This document shows, one piece after another, positions 1-5,169 of a DNA stretch of 5,169 bases; positions within the stretch are counted from its first letter, which is position 1, and every line of letters begins with the position of its first letter. The position numbers were made by a program, and so were the translations under genes. The DNA lies in assembly GCA_001321835.1 (NCBI GenBank), contig JPUR01000349.1:1-5169 (forward strand), written 5' to 3'. The stretch comes from Marinosulfonomonas sp. PRT-SC04 (GTDB taxonomy: Bacteria > Pseudomonadota > Alphaproteobacteria > Rhodobacterales > Rhodobacteraceae). The notes below the pieces were generated by a model. The model did not search any database and was not told the DNA's origin. It saw only the letters and a program-made list of their open reading frames with translations.

Positions 1-3
1 CAT
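1..3 (-). CDS. Start codon of presumed IS3 orfA (partial, runs off the left edge)
   Basis: Only the presumptive ATG (minus strand, bases 3-1) is in the window. It is preceded on the minus strand by a Shine-Dalgarno-like AAGGA (bases 16-12) with an 8-base spacer. Its position, 50 bases inside the presumed IS terminus, is where IS3-family elements start the helix-turn-helix protein OrfA, which is normally joined to the DDE transposase OrfB by programmed -1 frameshifting. No coding sequence can be read here, so the identity comes entirely from the IS context. Confidence 0.5.
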
Positions 4-15
4 AGGGTCCATCCT

Positions 16-34
16 TGGAGAGTTTTAATCTCCA
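16..34 (-). repeat. Hairpin in the IS leader, abutting the orfA ribosome binding site
   Basis: There is a perfect 6-bp inverted repeat, TGGAGA (16-21) and TCTCCA (29-34), with a 7-base loop. On the minus-strand transcript the 3' arm runs directly into the AAGGA ribosome binding site of the presumed orfA. One arm lies in the inner part of the terminal repeat. Several IS elements use terminal hairpins to mask the transposase start when transcription enters from outside. Whether this one does is inference. Confidence 0.45.
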
Positions 35-50
35 GTAAACCCGGGGCGAT

Positions 51-161
51 TCAGTATGGCCTTTCATCAAAGGTTGAATGCTGAGGTGATCGGGTTTCTG
101 GGTGGGGCGTTTCGCTGATGTAGGCGCGAGCGACAACCAGATCGGGAATTTTATAAGCCAT
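51..161 (-). pseudogene. 5' remnant of a small gene cut by the IS element (36 codons)
   Basis: A minus-strand frame starts at ATG 161 and reads MAYKIPDLVVARAYISETPH and 16 more residues before meeting TGA at 53-51. That TGA coincides with the first three bases of the presumed IS3 terminus, so the stop is supplied by the element and the native gene was probably longer. A purine-rich AGAGGG (170-165) precedes the start, with a rather short spacer. The remnant shows no signal peptide, membrane segment or motif that I recognise, and I cannot name the family. The start is divergent from the secreted Cys-rich gene, and the two share a 75-base upstream region holding a CtrA-type box. The alternative is a non-coding stretch that is open by chance over 36 codons. 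Confidence 0.45.
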
Positions 162-184
162 TTTCCCTCTATGCTTTACGGGTC

Positions 185-200
185 GTTAATGATTTGTTAA
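185..200 (-). promoter_or_regulatory. CtrA-type binding site, TTAA-N7-TTAAC
   Basis: On the minus strand, bases 200-185 read TTAACAAATCATTAAC, an exact match to the alphaproteobacterial CtrA consensus (TTAA, seven bases, TTAAC). A third half-site, TTAAC, lies on the plus strand at 207-211, six bases beyond the TTAA at 197-200. The box is 24 bases upstream of the truncated minus-strand start and 36 bases upstream of the plus-strand Cys-rich gene, so it could serve either. The region is AT-rich and a chance match is possible. Confidence 0.5.
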
Positions 201-236
201 TAAAGGTTAACGCACCTTATTTAGCGGAAAATTATT

Positions 237-503
237 ATGCGACCATACTTTGTAAAACCCCTGATCCTCTGCGCGGTTCTGGCCACAGTCCCGTTTGCAC
301 CGATTGCCCAAACCGTGCCACTTCCCACGGCCCAAACTGGGGTTTTGCAACGGCTTCAGGCGCTTCGATTGGGCGGTTCAAACGCCGCGATCATTAACGC
401 CGCCTGCTGTAAAGTCTGCCGCAAAGGCAAGGCCTGCGGGAACAGTTGCATCAAGCGCACCTACACGTGTTCAAAGGGCGTGGGCTGCGCTTGTAACGGT
501 TAA
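237..503 (+). CDS. Small secreted cysteine-rich protein, function unknown
   Basis: This 88-residue protein has a clear N-terminal signal peptide: basic MRPYFVK, then a hydrophobic stretch of residues 8-24, with likely cleavage near PIA-Q at 24/25. A variable linker follows (about 25-55). The C-terminal 32 residues carry eight cysteines at 57, 58, 61, 67, 71, 78, 84 and 86, spaced CC-x2-C-x5-C-x3-C-x6-C-x5-C-x-C. The tail includes GKACGNSC and ends GCACNG. I have an impression of similar GKxCGxxC...GCAC tails on short exported proteobacterial proteins, but know no established function. Export and the even cysteine count suggest a disulfide-bonded or metal-binding periplasmic or extracellular domain; this is inference. 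The ribosome binding site is weak (GCGG, 12 bases ahead of the ATG). The gene converges on the hydrolase-OsmC gene, with a 14-base gap and no obvious terminator. Confidence 0.8.
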   Translation: MRPYFVKPLILCAVLATVPFAPIAQTVPLPTAQTGVLQRLQALRLGGSNAAIINAACCKVCRKGKACGNSCIKRTYTCSKGVGCACNG

Positions 504-517
504 CCCACACCATCAAG

Positions 518-1735
518 CTACTCAGCCAACACCGTCAAAATCTCTGAACTATGCTCCAAGGTCTTATGCACCGGACATTTGTCAGCGATTTCCAGCAGCC
601 GTTCACGTTGCGCGTCATCCAGATCACCACCCAGTTGGATTTCTCGCCGAAAACTGTCAATCTTATGCGCCGCTTTGCCCGCTTCGGCGTCCTGCGCGTG
701 CACCTTGTGGTGGGTGACATCGACCCAGACATACTCCAGCGGCCAGCCCTTGCGCCGCGCGTACATGCGGATCGTCATGCTGGTGCAAGCGCCCAATCCC
801 GAGGCGATAAAACCGTAGGGCGACATGCCCAGATTGGTGCCGCCGTAGGCCAATGGCTCGTCCGCCAACGCGTGGTGCAAAGGGCCGGAGGTGATGTCTT
901 GCAAAAACCCGTCAGGGTCGGCCTCGCGCACCCGCACCACACCTTCGGGCGCGCCGATTGGCGGGGCTGGCGGGGTCAGGCCCAAATAGCGCGTTGCCCA
1001 TGCGGCGATCACCTCGGCGGCGTATTCGGCATCCGAAGCTTTGCTGATCAGGTGGTCGGCCTCATCCAGTGTAATAAAGCTTTTGGGGTGCTTGGCGGCC
1101 TTGAAAATCTTGGCGGCGTTGTCAATGCTGACCACCGTATCAAGCGGCGCATGCAGCACCAACAGGGCGCGCTTCAGGTTGGCAATTGCCGGTTCCAGCT
1201 CGGCCTTGGAGATGTCATTTATGAAATCACGGGCGATTTTAAAGGGCCGTCCGCCAAGGCAAACATCGGCCATGCCGTCTTTGCAAATTTCTGAAATGGC
1301 GCTTTCGAAATTATTGGTGACATGCTCGGGATCGAACGGCGCGCCGATGGTCACAACCGCCTTAACACTGTCGATTTGCCCTGCCGCTTTTAGCACCGCG
1401 GCCCCGCCCAGCGAGTGGCCGATCAGCAAGTTGGGCGCCATGTCGCGCGCTGCCAGATACTTGGCGGCCAGCACCAGATCCTCGACATTGGATGAAAATG
1501 TGGTGTTTTCGAACTCGCCCTCAGAATGGCCAAGCCCTGTGAAATCAAACCGCAACACCGCAATCCCCATCGCCGCCAAACGCCCCGAAATGCGCCGCGC
1601 CGCTGGAATGTCTTTGGAGCAAGTGAAGCAATGGGCAAACAGGGCTGTGCCCAGATGCGGGCCTTGCGGCAAATCAAGACGGGCGGCAAGCGGGTGGCCG
1701 CTGTGGCCTTCAAAGGTGATGCGTTCAGATGTCAT
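518..1735 (-). CDS. Bifunctional alpha/beta hydrolase / OsmC family protein
   Basis: This 405-residue fusion has an N-terminal serine alpha/beta hydrolase (about 1-250) joined by a Pro/Ala/Gly linker (about 253-265) to a C-terminal OsmC/Ohr domain (about 270-405). In the hydrolase, the nucleophile elbow GHSLGG places Ser108, with Asp199 (HAPLD) and His228 (EADH) completing a plausible triad. The OsmC part has YGGTNLGMSPYG and the two redox cysteines, Cys317 (GLGACTSM) and Cys387 (DKCPVH). OsmC/Ohr proteins reduce organic hydroperoxides through such a cysteine pair. The hydrolase may release or process an acyl or peroxidised ester substrate, but that substrate is unknown. No signal peptide is seen, so it should be cytoplasmic. 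The frame is open 84 codons further upstream, but the start at 1735 is preferred: it has a good ribosome binding site, gives the standard MTSERITFEG beginning, and avoids overlap with the divergent gene. This fusion is a known architecture in proteobacteria. Confidence 0.93.
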   Translation of the reverse strand: MTSERITFEGHSGHPLAARLDLPQGPHLGTALFAHCFTCSKDIPAARRISGRLAAMGIAVLRFDFTGLGHSEGEFENTTFSSNVEDLVLAAKYLAARDMAPNLLIGHSLGGAAVLKAAGQIDSVKAVVTIGAPFDPEHVTNNFESAISEICKDGMADVCLGGRPFKIARDFINDISKAELEPAIANLKRALLVLHAPLDTVVSIDNAAKIFKAAKHPKSFITLDEADHLISKASDAEYAAEVIAAWATRYLGLTPPAPPIGAPEGVVRVREADPDGFLQDITSGPLHHALADEPLAYGGTNLGMSPYGFIASGLGACTSMTIRMYARRKGWPLEYVWVDVTHHKVHAQDAEAGKAAHKIDSFRREIQLGGDLDDAQRERLLEIADKCPVHKTLEHSSEILTVLAE

Positions 1736-1741
1736 AACAAG

Positions 1742-1747
1742 CCCCTT
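1742..1747 (-). promoter_or_regulatory. Ribosome binding site fixing the hydrolase-OsmC start
   Basis: On the minus strand AAGGGG lies six bases ahead of the ATG at 1735. No comparable site precedes the upstream in-frame starts, and the added upstream residues look like non-coding translation. This supports the 405-residue form. Confidence 0.7.
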
Positions 1748-1834
1748 TTGGTTCTGTGTAAGGATGGCTAGCATGTGGGCGATGCGCAAGGGATGTGACA
1801 CAAGGCTCACGCCAGAGTGATGCGGTCGGGCTGA

Positions 1835-1863
1835 TTGACGCGGTTTGGTGGCGAAGTTATAGC
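1835..1863 (+). promoter_or_regulatory. Candidate sigma70 promoter for the EEP gene
   Basis: TTGACG (1835-1840, five of six to consensus) and TATAGC (1858-1863, four of six) are separated by exactly 17 bases. The expected transcription start is near 1869-1871, about 40 bases ahead of the ATG at 1910. A near-perfect palindrome overlaps that start point. I saw no equally good promoter on the minus strand for the divergent hydrolase gene in this 174-base region. Confidence 0.5.
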
Positions 1864-1867
1864 TCAA

Positions 1868-1885
1868 CACGTTGATATAAACGTG
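1868..1885. promoter_or_regulatory. 18-bp near-palindrome, candidate operator
   Basis: CACGTTGATATAAACGTG has perfect six-base arms (CACGTT at 1868-1873, AACGTG at 1880-1885) and a central ATAT; only one base pair (1874/1879) breaks the symmetry. It lies between two divergent genes and covers the expected transcription start of the plus-strand gene. That is a common place for a repressor operator. No regulator gene is present in the window, so the binding protein is unknown. A 6-bp RNA hairpin in the leader is the alternative. Confidence 0.45.
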
Positions 1886-1909
1886 ATTTAGATGTTGGAG
1901 CGATCTGGG

Positions 1910-2789
1910 ATGCGGCGAGTCATGGGTTTCATTTTTGCACTGAGCGTCATTGGTCTGCTGCTGGGCAGTTATGTCGGCGGCTATCATCCACTGGGCGATT
2001 CACTGGCGGTGTTTCGCGGGCCTTTGGCGCTGGCTGGCGGTGTTGGTGCTTGCGATACTGAGGGCCAAGCTGCTTGCCAGCATCGCGGCGGTTTTGGTGG
2101 TCTGGTCGGGGGTAACGGTGTTGGCCCCAAGGTTGCAAAATCAGCCGAGCACCGATGCGCGCTATGTCCATTATCAAAAGAACATGCTGTTCAAAATGCC
2201 CCGCACTGCGCCGTTGTTGGCAGAGCTTTTGCAATTGGCCCCCGATTTCATCAGCCTTCAGGAGGTCAGCTCCCAAAATAAACCGCTGCTTGACCATTTA
2301 AAAGCTGACTATCCCGCCCAAGTGTTTTGTCGGTTTGCTGCGGTGGGCGGGGTTGCTGTGGCGTCGCGTTGGCCGTTGATTGCGGGTACGGGGCATTGTC
2401 CGGACGGCAGCGGCATGGCCGCGATGCAGGTTGAAACGCCGGATGGCCCGGTCTGGGTGGTGTCGTTGCATTTGCATTGGCCATACCCGATGGGGCAGGC
2501 GGCGCAGGTGCGGGCTTTGCTGCCAAAACTTGCCGCACTTGAGGGCCCCATGGTACTGGGCGGTGATTTCAATATGGTGCCATGGTCGCATACTATGCGC
2601 GCCATCACCGCCGCCAGCAACACGCAGCGCATTGGGGTGGTGCAATATACATTGCCGCTAAAGGGGCTGTATACTTTGCCGATTGACCATGTGTTGGTCA
2701 GTAAGACAGCCCAGCCTGCCAGCACCGAAAAACGTCCGTTGCTGGGGTCCGACCATTACGGAGTGTTGGCGCGGTTTTCGATCCGTTGA
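1910..2789 (+). CDS. Membrane-anchored endonuclease/exonuclease/phosphatase (EEP) family protein, apparently frameshifted
   Basis: The catalytic part is a Mg2+-dependent EEP-fold phosphodiesterase, readable in the frame of 1950-2789. It shows KNMLF (conserved Asn, 2181-2183), SLQEV (metal-binding Glu, 2262-2264), SLHLHW (His), GGDFNMVPW (Asp/Asn), PIDHVL and GSDHYG (terminal Asp-His). All the residues expected for catalysis are there. That frame has no natural N-terminus: its first possible start is a TTG at 1950, just after a stop at 1941, and the first 25 residues are rich in Trp, Cys and His. The frame one base earlier, from ATG 1910, reads MRRVMGFIFALSVIGLLLGS and then HPLGDSLAVFR, which is what EEP relatives of this type have. 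The two frames fit if one extra base lies at about 2015-2045, giving roughly 292 residues with three N-terminal membrane segments. GGAG at 1897-1900 serves the ATG at 1910. The gene is either a recent pseudogene or carries a sequencing error. The substrate is unknown; DNA, RNA and phospholipid are all used in this superfamily. Confidence 0.78.
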
Positions 2790-2827
2790 GGTTGGGATGA
2801 GTGTGGCTGCGAAACGGGCCGCCAAAA

Positions 2828-3634
2828 TTAACGCTCGATTTTGCCCGCCATAATCGCAATGGCTTTTTGGTAGACACCTGCCGCGTTCCATTCCTGAATC
2901 ACCCGGAAATTTGGCTGGCCTTCTTGATAGCCTTTGCCGGGTTTCCAGCCCTTTTGGCGCAGGTAATTGGCGGTGCTGGACAGCGCATCGGCCAGATTAT
3001 TCATATCCAGCCGCCCGTCGCCATTGCCATCCACCCCGTATTTCAAAACATTGCCGAGCAGAAACTGAGTATGGCCCAGCTCGCCATGTTTTGCGCCGAT
3101 GGATTTGGGCGATACCGTGCCACGATCGACCAGCTTTAGCCCTGCCATAATATGCGGGGTAAAGAAATCCGAGCGCCGGCAATCATAGGCCAATGTGGCG
3201 GCCGCCGAGATCACATTGCTGTCGCCCATAAAATGGCCAAAGCCGGTTTCCATTCCGTGAATGGCCACCACGACGGCGGCAGGAACCCCGTAGCGTTTTT
3301 CCAGATTGGCATAAAAGGCGGGGTTTTTGGCGATCCGGCGGCGGCCTTGGGCGACGATGGTGTCAGCGCCACGGATCTGCATGAATTTGGCCAGCGTGTA
3401 TCTGAAGCTTTTCTGATTGCGATCCGCCGCAATCGTGCGTTTGGCGTATGTGGTGCCGGCCAATGCGGCCAGCCCGCGTTTGCCCACGCCAGCTTTGGCG
3501 GCCTGTTTGGCAAAGCTGGTTTTCCATGCGTTGAAACCCGCGCTGGTGTTGCCGCATTTGGCTGCCACTGCGGGGGTTGCAAACAGGATGGCGATGAGGC
3601 CACTGGCCAGAATGGTTGGGAAATTGCGGGACAT
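2828..3634 (-). CDS. Lytic murein transglycosylase, MltB/SLT_2 type (GH103)
   Basis: This 268-residue periplasmic enzyme should cleave the MurNAc-GlcNAc bond of peptidoglycan with formation of 1,6-anhydroMurNAc. A signal peptide covers residues 1-24 (hydrophobic core, then TPAVA before AKCG). Lys at position -1 to Cys27 rules out a normal lipobox. The catalytic Glu is probably Glu129 in HGMETGFGHF. GELGHTQFL (184-192) and VDGNGDGRLD (201-210) match the family's substrate-cleft and EF-hand-like calcium loop, with Asp202, Asn204, Asp206 and Asp210 in DxNxDGxxD order. NYLRQKGW (223-230) is also typical. No C-terminal peptidoglycan-binding domain is present, so this is a short member. Cys27 and Cys152 could form a disulfide. 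The start at 3634 has AGGAG seven bases ahead and leads straight into the signal peptide; the 22 extra in-frame upstream codons run through the glnA terminator and are rejected. The gene lies downstream of glnA in the same direction but beyond its terminator. Confidence 0.9.
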   Translation of the reverse strand: MSRNFPTILASGLIAILFATPAVAAKCGNTSAGFNAWKTSFAKQAAKAGVGKRGLAALAGTTYAKRTIAADRNQKSFRYTLAKFMQIRGADTIVAQGRRRIAKNPAFYANLEKRYGVPAAVVVAIHGMETGFGHFMGDSNVISAAATLAYDCRRSDFFTPHIMAGLKLVDRGTVSPKSIGAKHGELGHTQFLLGNVLKYGVDGNGDGRLDMNNLADALSSTANYLRQKGWKPGKGYQEGQPNFRVIQEWNAAGVYQKAIAIMAGKIER

Positions 3635-3663
3635 AAAACGCTCCTGAAAATCAATATTCGCGG

Positions 3664-3692
3664 ACTGTAACCTGCGGGTATCTAAATAGCAA
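3664..3692 (-). promoter_or_regulatory. Candidate promoter of the transglycosylase gene
   Basis: On the minus strand TTGCTA (3692-3687) and TACAGT (3669-3664) are 17 bases apart, each four of six to the sigma70 consensus. This would start transcription near 3657, giving a leader of about 23 bases before the ATG at 3634. It is the only reasonable candidate in the 60 bases between the glnA terminator and the gene. Its -35 overlaps the terminator's T-tract. Confidence 0.35.
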
Positions 3693-3715
3693 AAGGGCAC
3701 CCAAAATAGGTGCCC
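3691..3715 (-). terminator. Rho-independent terminator of glnA
   Basis: A perfect 7-bp stem, GGGCACC on the minus strand at 3715-3709 pairing with GGTGCCC at 3701-3695, encloses a 7-base loop and is followed by TTTT (3694-3691). It begins 43 bases after the glnA stop. The plus-strand side is also T-rich (TGTTGTTTT, 3718-3726), so it could act in both directions, but no plus-strand gene approaches it. Confidence 0.85.
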
Positions 3716-3758
3716 CCTGTTGTTTTATAGGCTTGAGTTTTACAACTGATTGCCGTGA

Positions 3759-5165
3759 TTAGCAGCTGTAATACATCTTGTATTCAATCGGATGCGGGGT
3801 GTGCTCGTAAGCGTAAACCTCTTGCCATTTCAAGTCCATATAGCTCTCGACCTGATCTTTGGTGAACACATCGCCAGCCAGCAGATAGTCCATATCGGCT
3901 TCCAACTCGTCCAGCGCTTCGCGAAGCGAGGCACAAACCGTCGGGATGCCGGCCAGCTCTTCTGGGGGCAGATCGTAGAGATCTTTGTCAGAGGCAGGGC
4001 CTGGATCGATCTTGTTTTTGATGCCGTCAAGACCGGCCATCAGAAGCGCTGCAAAGCACAGGTACGGGTTGGCTGCCGGATCAGGGAAACGGGCCTCGAC
4101 GCGTTTGGCTTTTGGCGATTCTGTCCATGGGATACGAACACAACCCGAACGGTTAGAGGCGGAATAGGCGCGCAGAACTGGCGCTTCAAAGCCCGGGATC
4201 AGGCGTTTATAGCTGTTGGTCGCCGGATTGGTAAACGCGTTCAGCGATTTGGCGTGTTTCAAAATGCCGCCGATGAACCACAGCGCTTGATCGGACAGAT
4301 CGGCGTATTTATCTCCTGAAAACAGCGGCTTGCCATCTTTCCAGATCGACATATTGACGTGCATGCCAGTGCCGTTATCGCCGGAAATCGGCTTTGGCAT
4401 AAAGGTGGCGGATTTGCCGTAAGCATGCGCCACATTGTGGACCACATATTTGTATTTTTGCATTTCGTCGGCTTGATGGGTCAAGGATCCGAAAATCAGG
4501 CCCAGTTCATGCTGGCAAGAGCCAACTTCGTGGTGGTGTTTGTCAACTTTCATGCCCAGACGTTTCATCGTCGACAGCATTTCTGAGCGGATGTCCTGCG
4601 CATCATCAATCGGGTTCACAGGGAAATAACCACCCTTGATGCCCGGACGATGCCCCATGTTGCCCATTTCGTAAGATGTGTCGCTGTTCCAAGCGGCATC
4701 ACCCGCGTCAACTTCGAACGAGACTTTGTTCATCTCGACGCTGTAGCGCACATCATCAAACAAGAAGAATTCGGCCTCGGGACCAAAATAGGACACATCG
4801 CCAATGCCGGTAGAAATTAGATAAGCCTCGGCTTTTTGCGCGGTGCCGCGCGGATCGCGGGTGTAGGCTTCGCCGGTGTCAGGCTCGACCACAGAACAAT
4901 GGATCGCCAGCGTTTTTTCGGCATAAAACGGGTCAATATAAACCGTGCTCGGATCCAACATCAGTTTCATGTCTGAGTTGTCGATGGCCTTCCAGCCCTC
5001 AATAGAGGAGCCGTCAAACATCAGGCCTTCCTCAAGGAAATCCTCATCCACCAGATCGGCCACCATGGTGATATGTTGCAATTTTCCGCGCGGATCAGTG
5101 AAGCGAACATCAACATATTCGATGTTCTCGTCCTTGATCATTTTTACAACGGCTTTGTTGTCCAT
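3759..5165 (-). CDS. glnA: Glutamine synthetase type I (glutamate-ammonia ligase)
   Basis: This 468-residue protein has the length of a GSI-beta enzyme. It makes glutamine from glutamate, ammonia and ATP in a cytoplasmic dodecamer. FDGSSIEGW (50-58) is the N-terminal signature, with the catalytic Asp51. Metal ligands are Glu130, Glu132, Glu213, Glu220, His269 and Glu357. KPISGDNGTGMHVNMS (258-273) is the ATP-binding signature, and Glu327, Arg339 and Arg359 complete the glutamate site. Tyr397, in KDLYDLPPEE, is the adenylylation site at the same number as in E. coli, so activity is expected to be controlled by GlnE and PII. The start at 5165 gives the usual MDNKAVVKMI opening; only four bases lie upstream in the window, so its promoter and ribosome binding site are not visible. 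In relatives glnB usually precedes glnA. No defect is seen. Confidence 0.98.
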   Translation of the reverse strand: MDNKAVVKMIKDENIEYVDVRFTDPRGKLQHITMVADLVDEDFLEEGLMFDGSSIEGWKAIDNSDMKLMLDPSTVYIDPFYAEKTLAIHCSVVEPDTGEAYTRDPRGTAQKAEAYLISTGIGDVSYFGPEAEFFLFDDVRYSVEMNKVSFEVDAGDAAWNSDTSYEMGNMGHRPGIKGGYFPVNPIDDAQDIRSEMLSTMKRLGMKVDKHHHEVGSCQHELGLIFGSLTHQADEMQKYKYVVHNVAHAYGKSATFMPKPISGDNGTGMHVNMSIWKDGKPLFSGDKYADLSDQALWFIGGILKHAKSLNAFTNPATNSYKRLIPGFEAPVLRAYSASNRSGCVRIPWTESPKAKRVEARFPDPAANPYLCFAALLMAGLDGIKNKIDPGPASDKDLYDLPPEELAGIPTVCASLREALDELEADMDYLLAGDVFTKDQVESYMDLKWQEVYAYEHTPHPIEYKMYYSC

Positions 5166-5169
5166 GTTA

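Larger units (their letters stand above)
1..53 (-). mobile_element. Left end of an IS3-family insertion sequence
   Basis: Read on the minus strand from 53 down to 1, the sequence begins TGAATCGCCCCGGGTTTA, then CTGGAGA, then a short leader and an ATG at 3-1. IS3-family terminal inverted repeats characteristically begin with TGA, followed by a C-rich block, CCGGGTTT and TGGAGA, and the first transposase frame (orfA) starts about 50 bases in. The arrangement here fits that closely. The rest of the element, the right inverted repeat and the target duplication lie outside the window, so the family call rests on the terminus alone. The element interrupts a small minus-strand reading frame, whose sequence stops being native at about base 54. 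The identification is from memory of family termini and was not searched. Confidence 0.72.

Noticed and set aside
194..397. 67-residue plus-strand frame starting upstream of the Cys-rich gene
   Set aside because: It overlaps the signal peptide gene in another frame and shows no motif, whereas the 237-503 frame has a signal peptide and an ordered cysteine pattern.
480..508. GTGGG/CCCAC inverted repeat between the convergent Cys-rich and hydrolase genes as a terminator
   Set aside because: The stem is only 5 bp, the loop is about 19 bases, and no T-tract follows on either strand.
551..1820. Long plus-strand open frames opposite the hydrolase-OsmC gene (551-1294 and 1041-1820)
   Set aside because: They are antisense to a gene with full domain motifs, and their translations show no recognisable domain. 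GC-rich coding DNA commonly leaves such frames open.
1736..1987. N-terminal extension of the hydrolase-OsmC gene by 84 codons
   Set aside because: It would overlap the start of the divergent EEP gene and its promoter, has no matching ribosome binding site, and reads as non-coding sequence.
1892..2281. A separate 129-residue gene overlapping the EEP gene
   Set aside because: Its first part is the true N-terminus of the EEP protein; after about 2035 it becomes Gly/Cys/His-rich and is only an open shadow frame. It is treated as half of one frameshifted gene.
2790..2827. Terminator between the convergent EEP and transglycosylase genes
   Set aside because: The 38-base gap has no stable hairpin followed by a T-tract in either direction.
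1..5169. CRISPR array, tRNA/rRNA genes, phage att sites, toxin-antitoxin or defence operon
   Set aside because: No direct-repeat array, cloverleaf, rRNA sequence or recognisable defence or toxin gene was seen on either strand.

Overview
The window looks like chromosomal DNA of an alphaproteobacterium, most likely a marine Rhodobacterales/Roseobacter-group species. This rests on protein style: a 468-residue adenylylatable glutamine synthetase, a hydrolase-OsmC fusion, a short MltB-type transglycosylase, and an exact CtrA-type box. It is a judgement from family knowledge, not a search result.

Layout. Bases 1-53 look like the left end of an IS3-family insertion sequence on the minus strand. The window starts at what is probably the ATG of its first transposase frame, and the element runs off the left edge. 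It appears to have landed inside a small minus-strand gene, of which only the first 36 codons (161 down to 54) remain. A divergent intergenic region follows, with an exact TTAA-N7-TTAAC box (185-200). Next is a plus-strand gene for an 88-residue secreted cysteine-rich protein (237-503). Facing it is a 405-residue alpha/beta hydrolase-OsmC fusion on the minus strand (518-1735). Bases 1736-1909 form a divergent control region with a plausible sigma70 promoter and an 18-bp near-palindrome at the expected transcription start. The plus-strand gene 1910-2789 encodes a membrane-anchored endonuclease/exonuclease/phosphatase (EEP) protein, but its N-terminal membrane part and its catalytic domain are in different frames. 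On the minus strand come a periplasmic MltB-type lytic transglycosylase (2828-3634) and glnA (3759-5165), separated by an intrinsic terminator that should end glnA transcription.

How it fits together. These are mostly independent housekeeping or stress genes, not one pathway. GlnA assimilates ammonia, the transglycosylase remodels the cell wall, and the hydrolase-OsmC protein probably handles oxidative or organic-peroxide stress. The EEP protein's substrate is unknown. I did not find a clear undescribed multi-gene system. The points most worth a second look are the frameshifted EEP gene, the IS3 insertion that truncates a small gene, the CtrA-type box beside the secreted Cys-rich protein, and the palindrome at 1868-1885.
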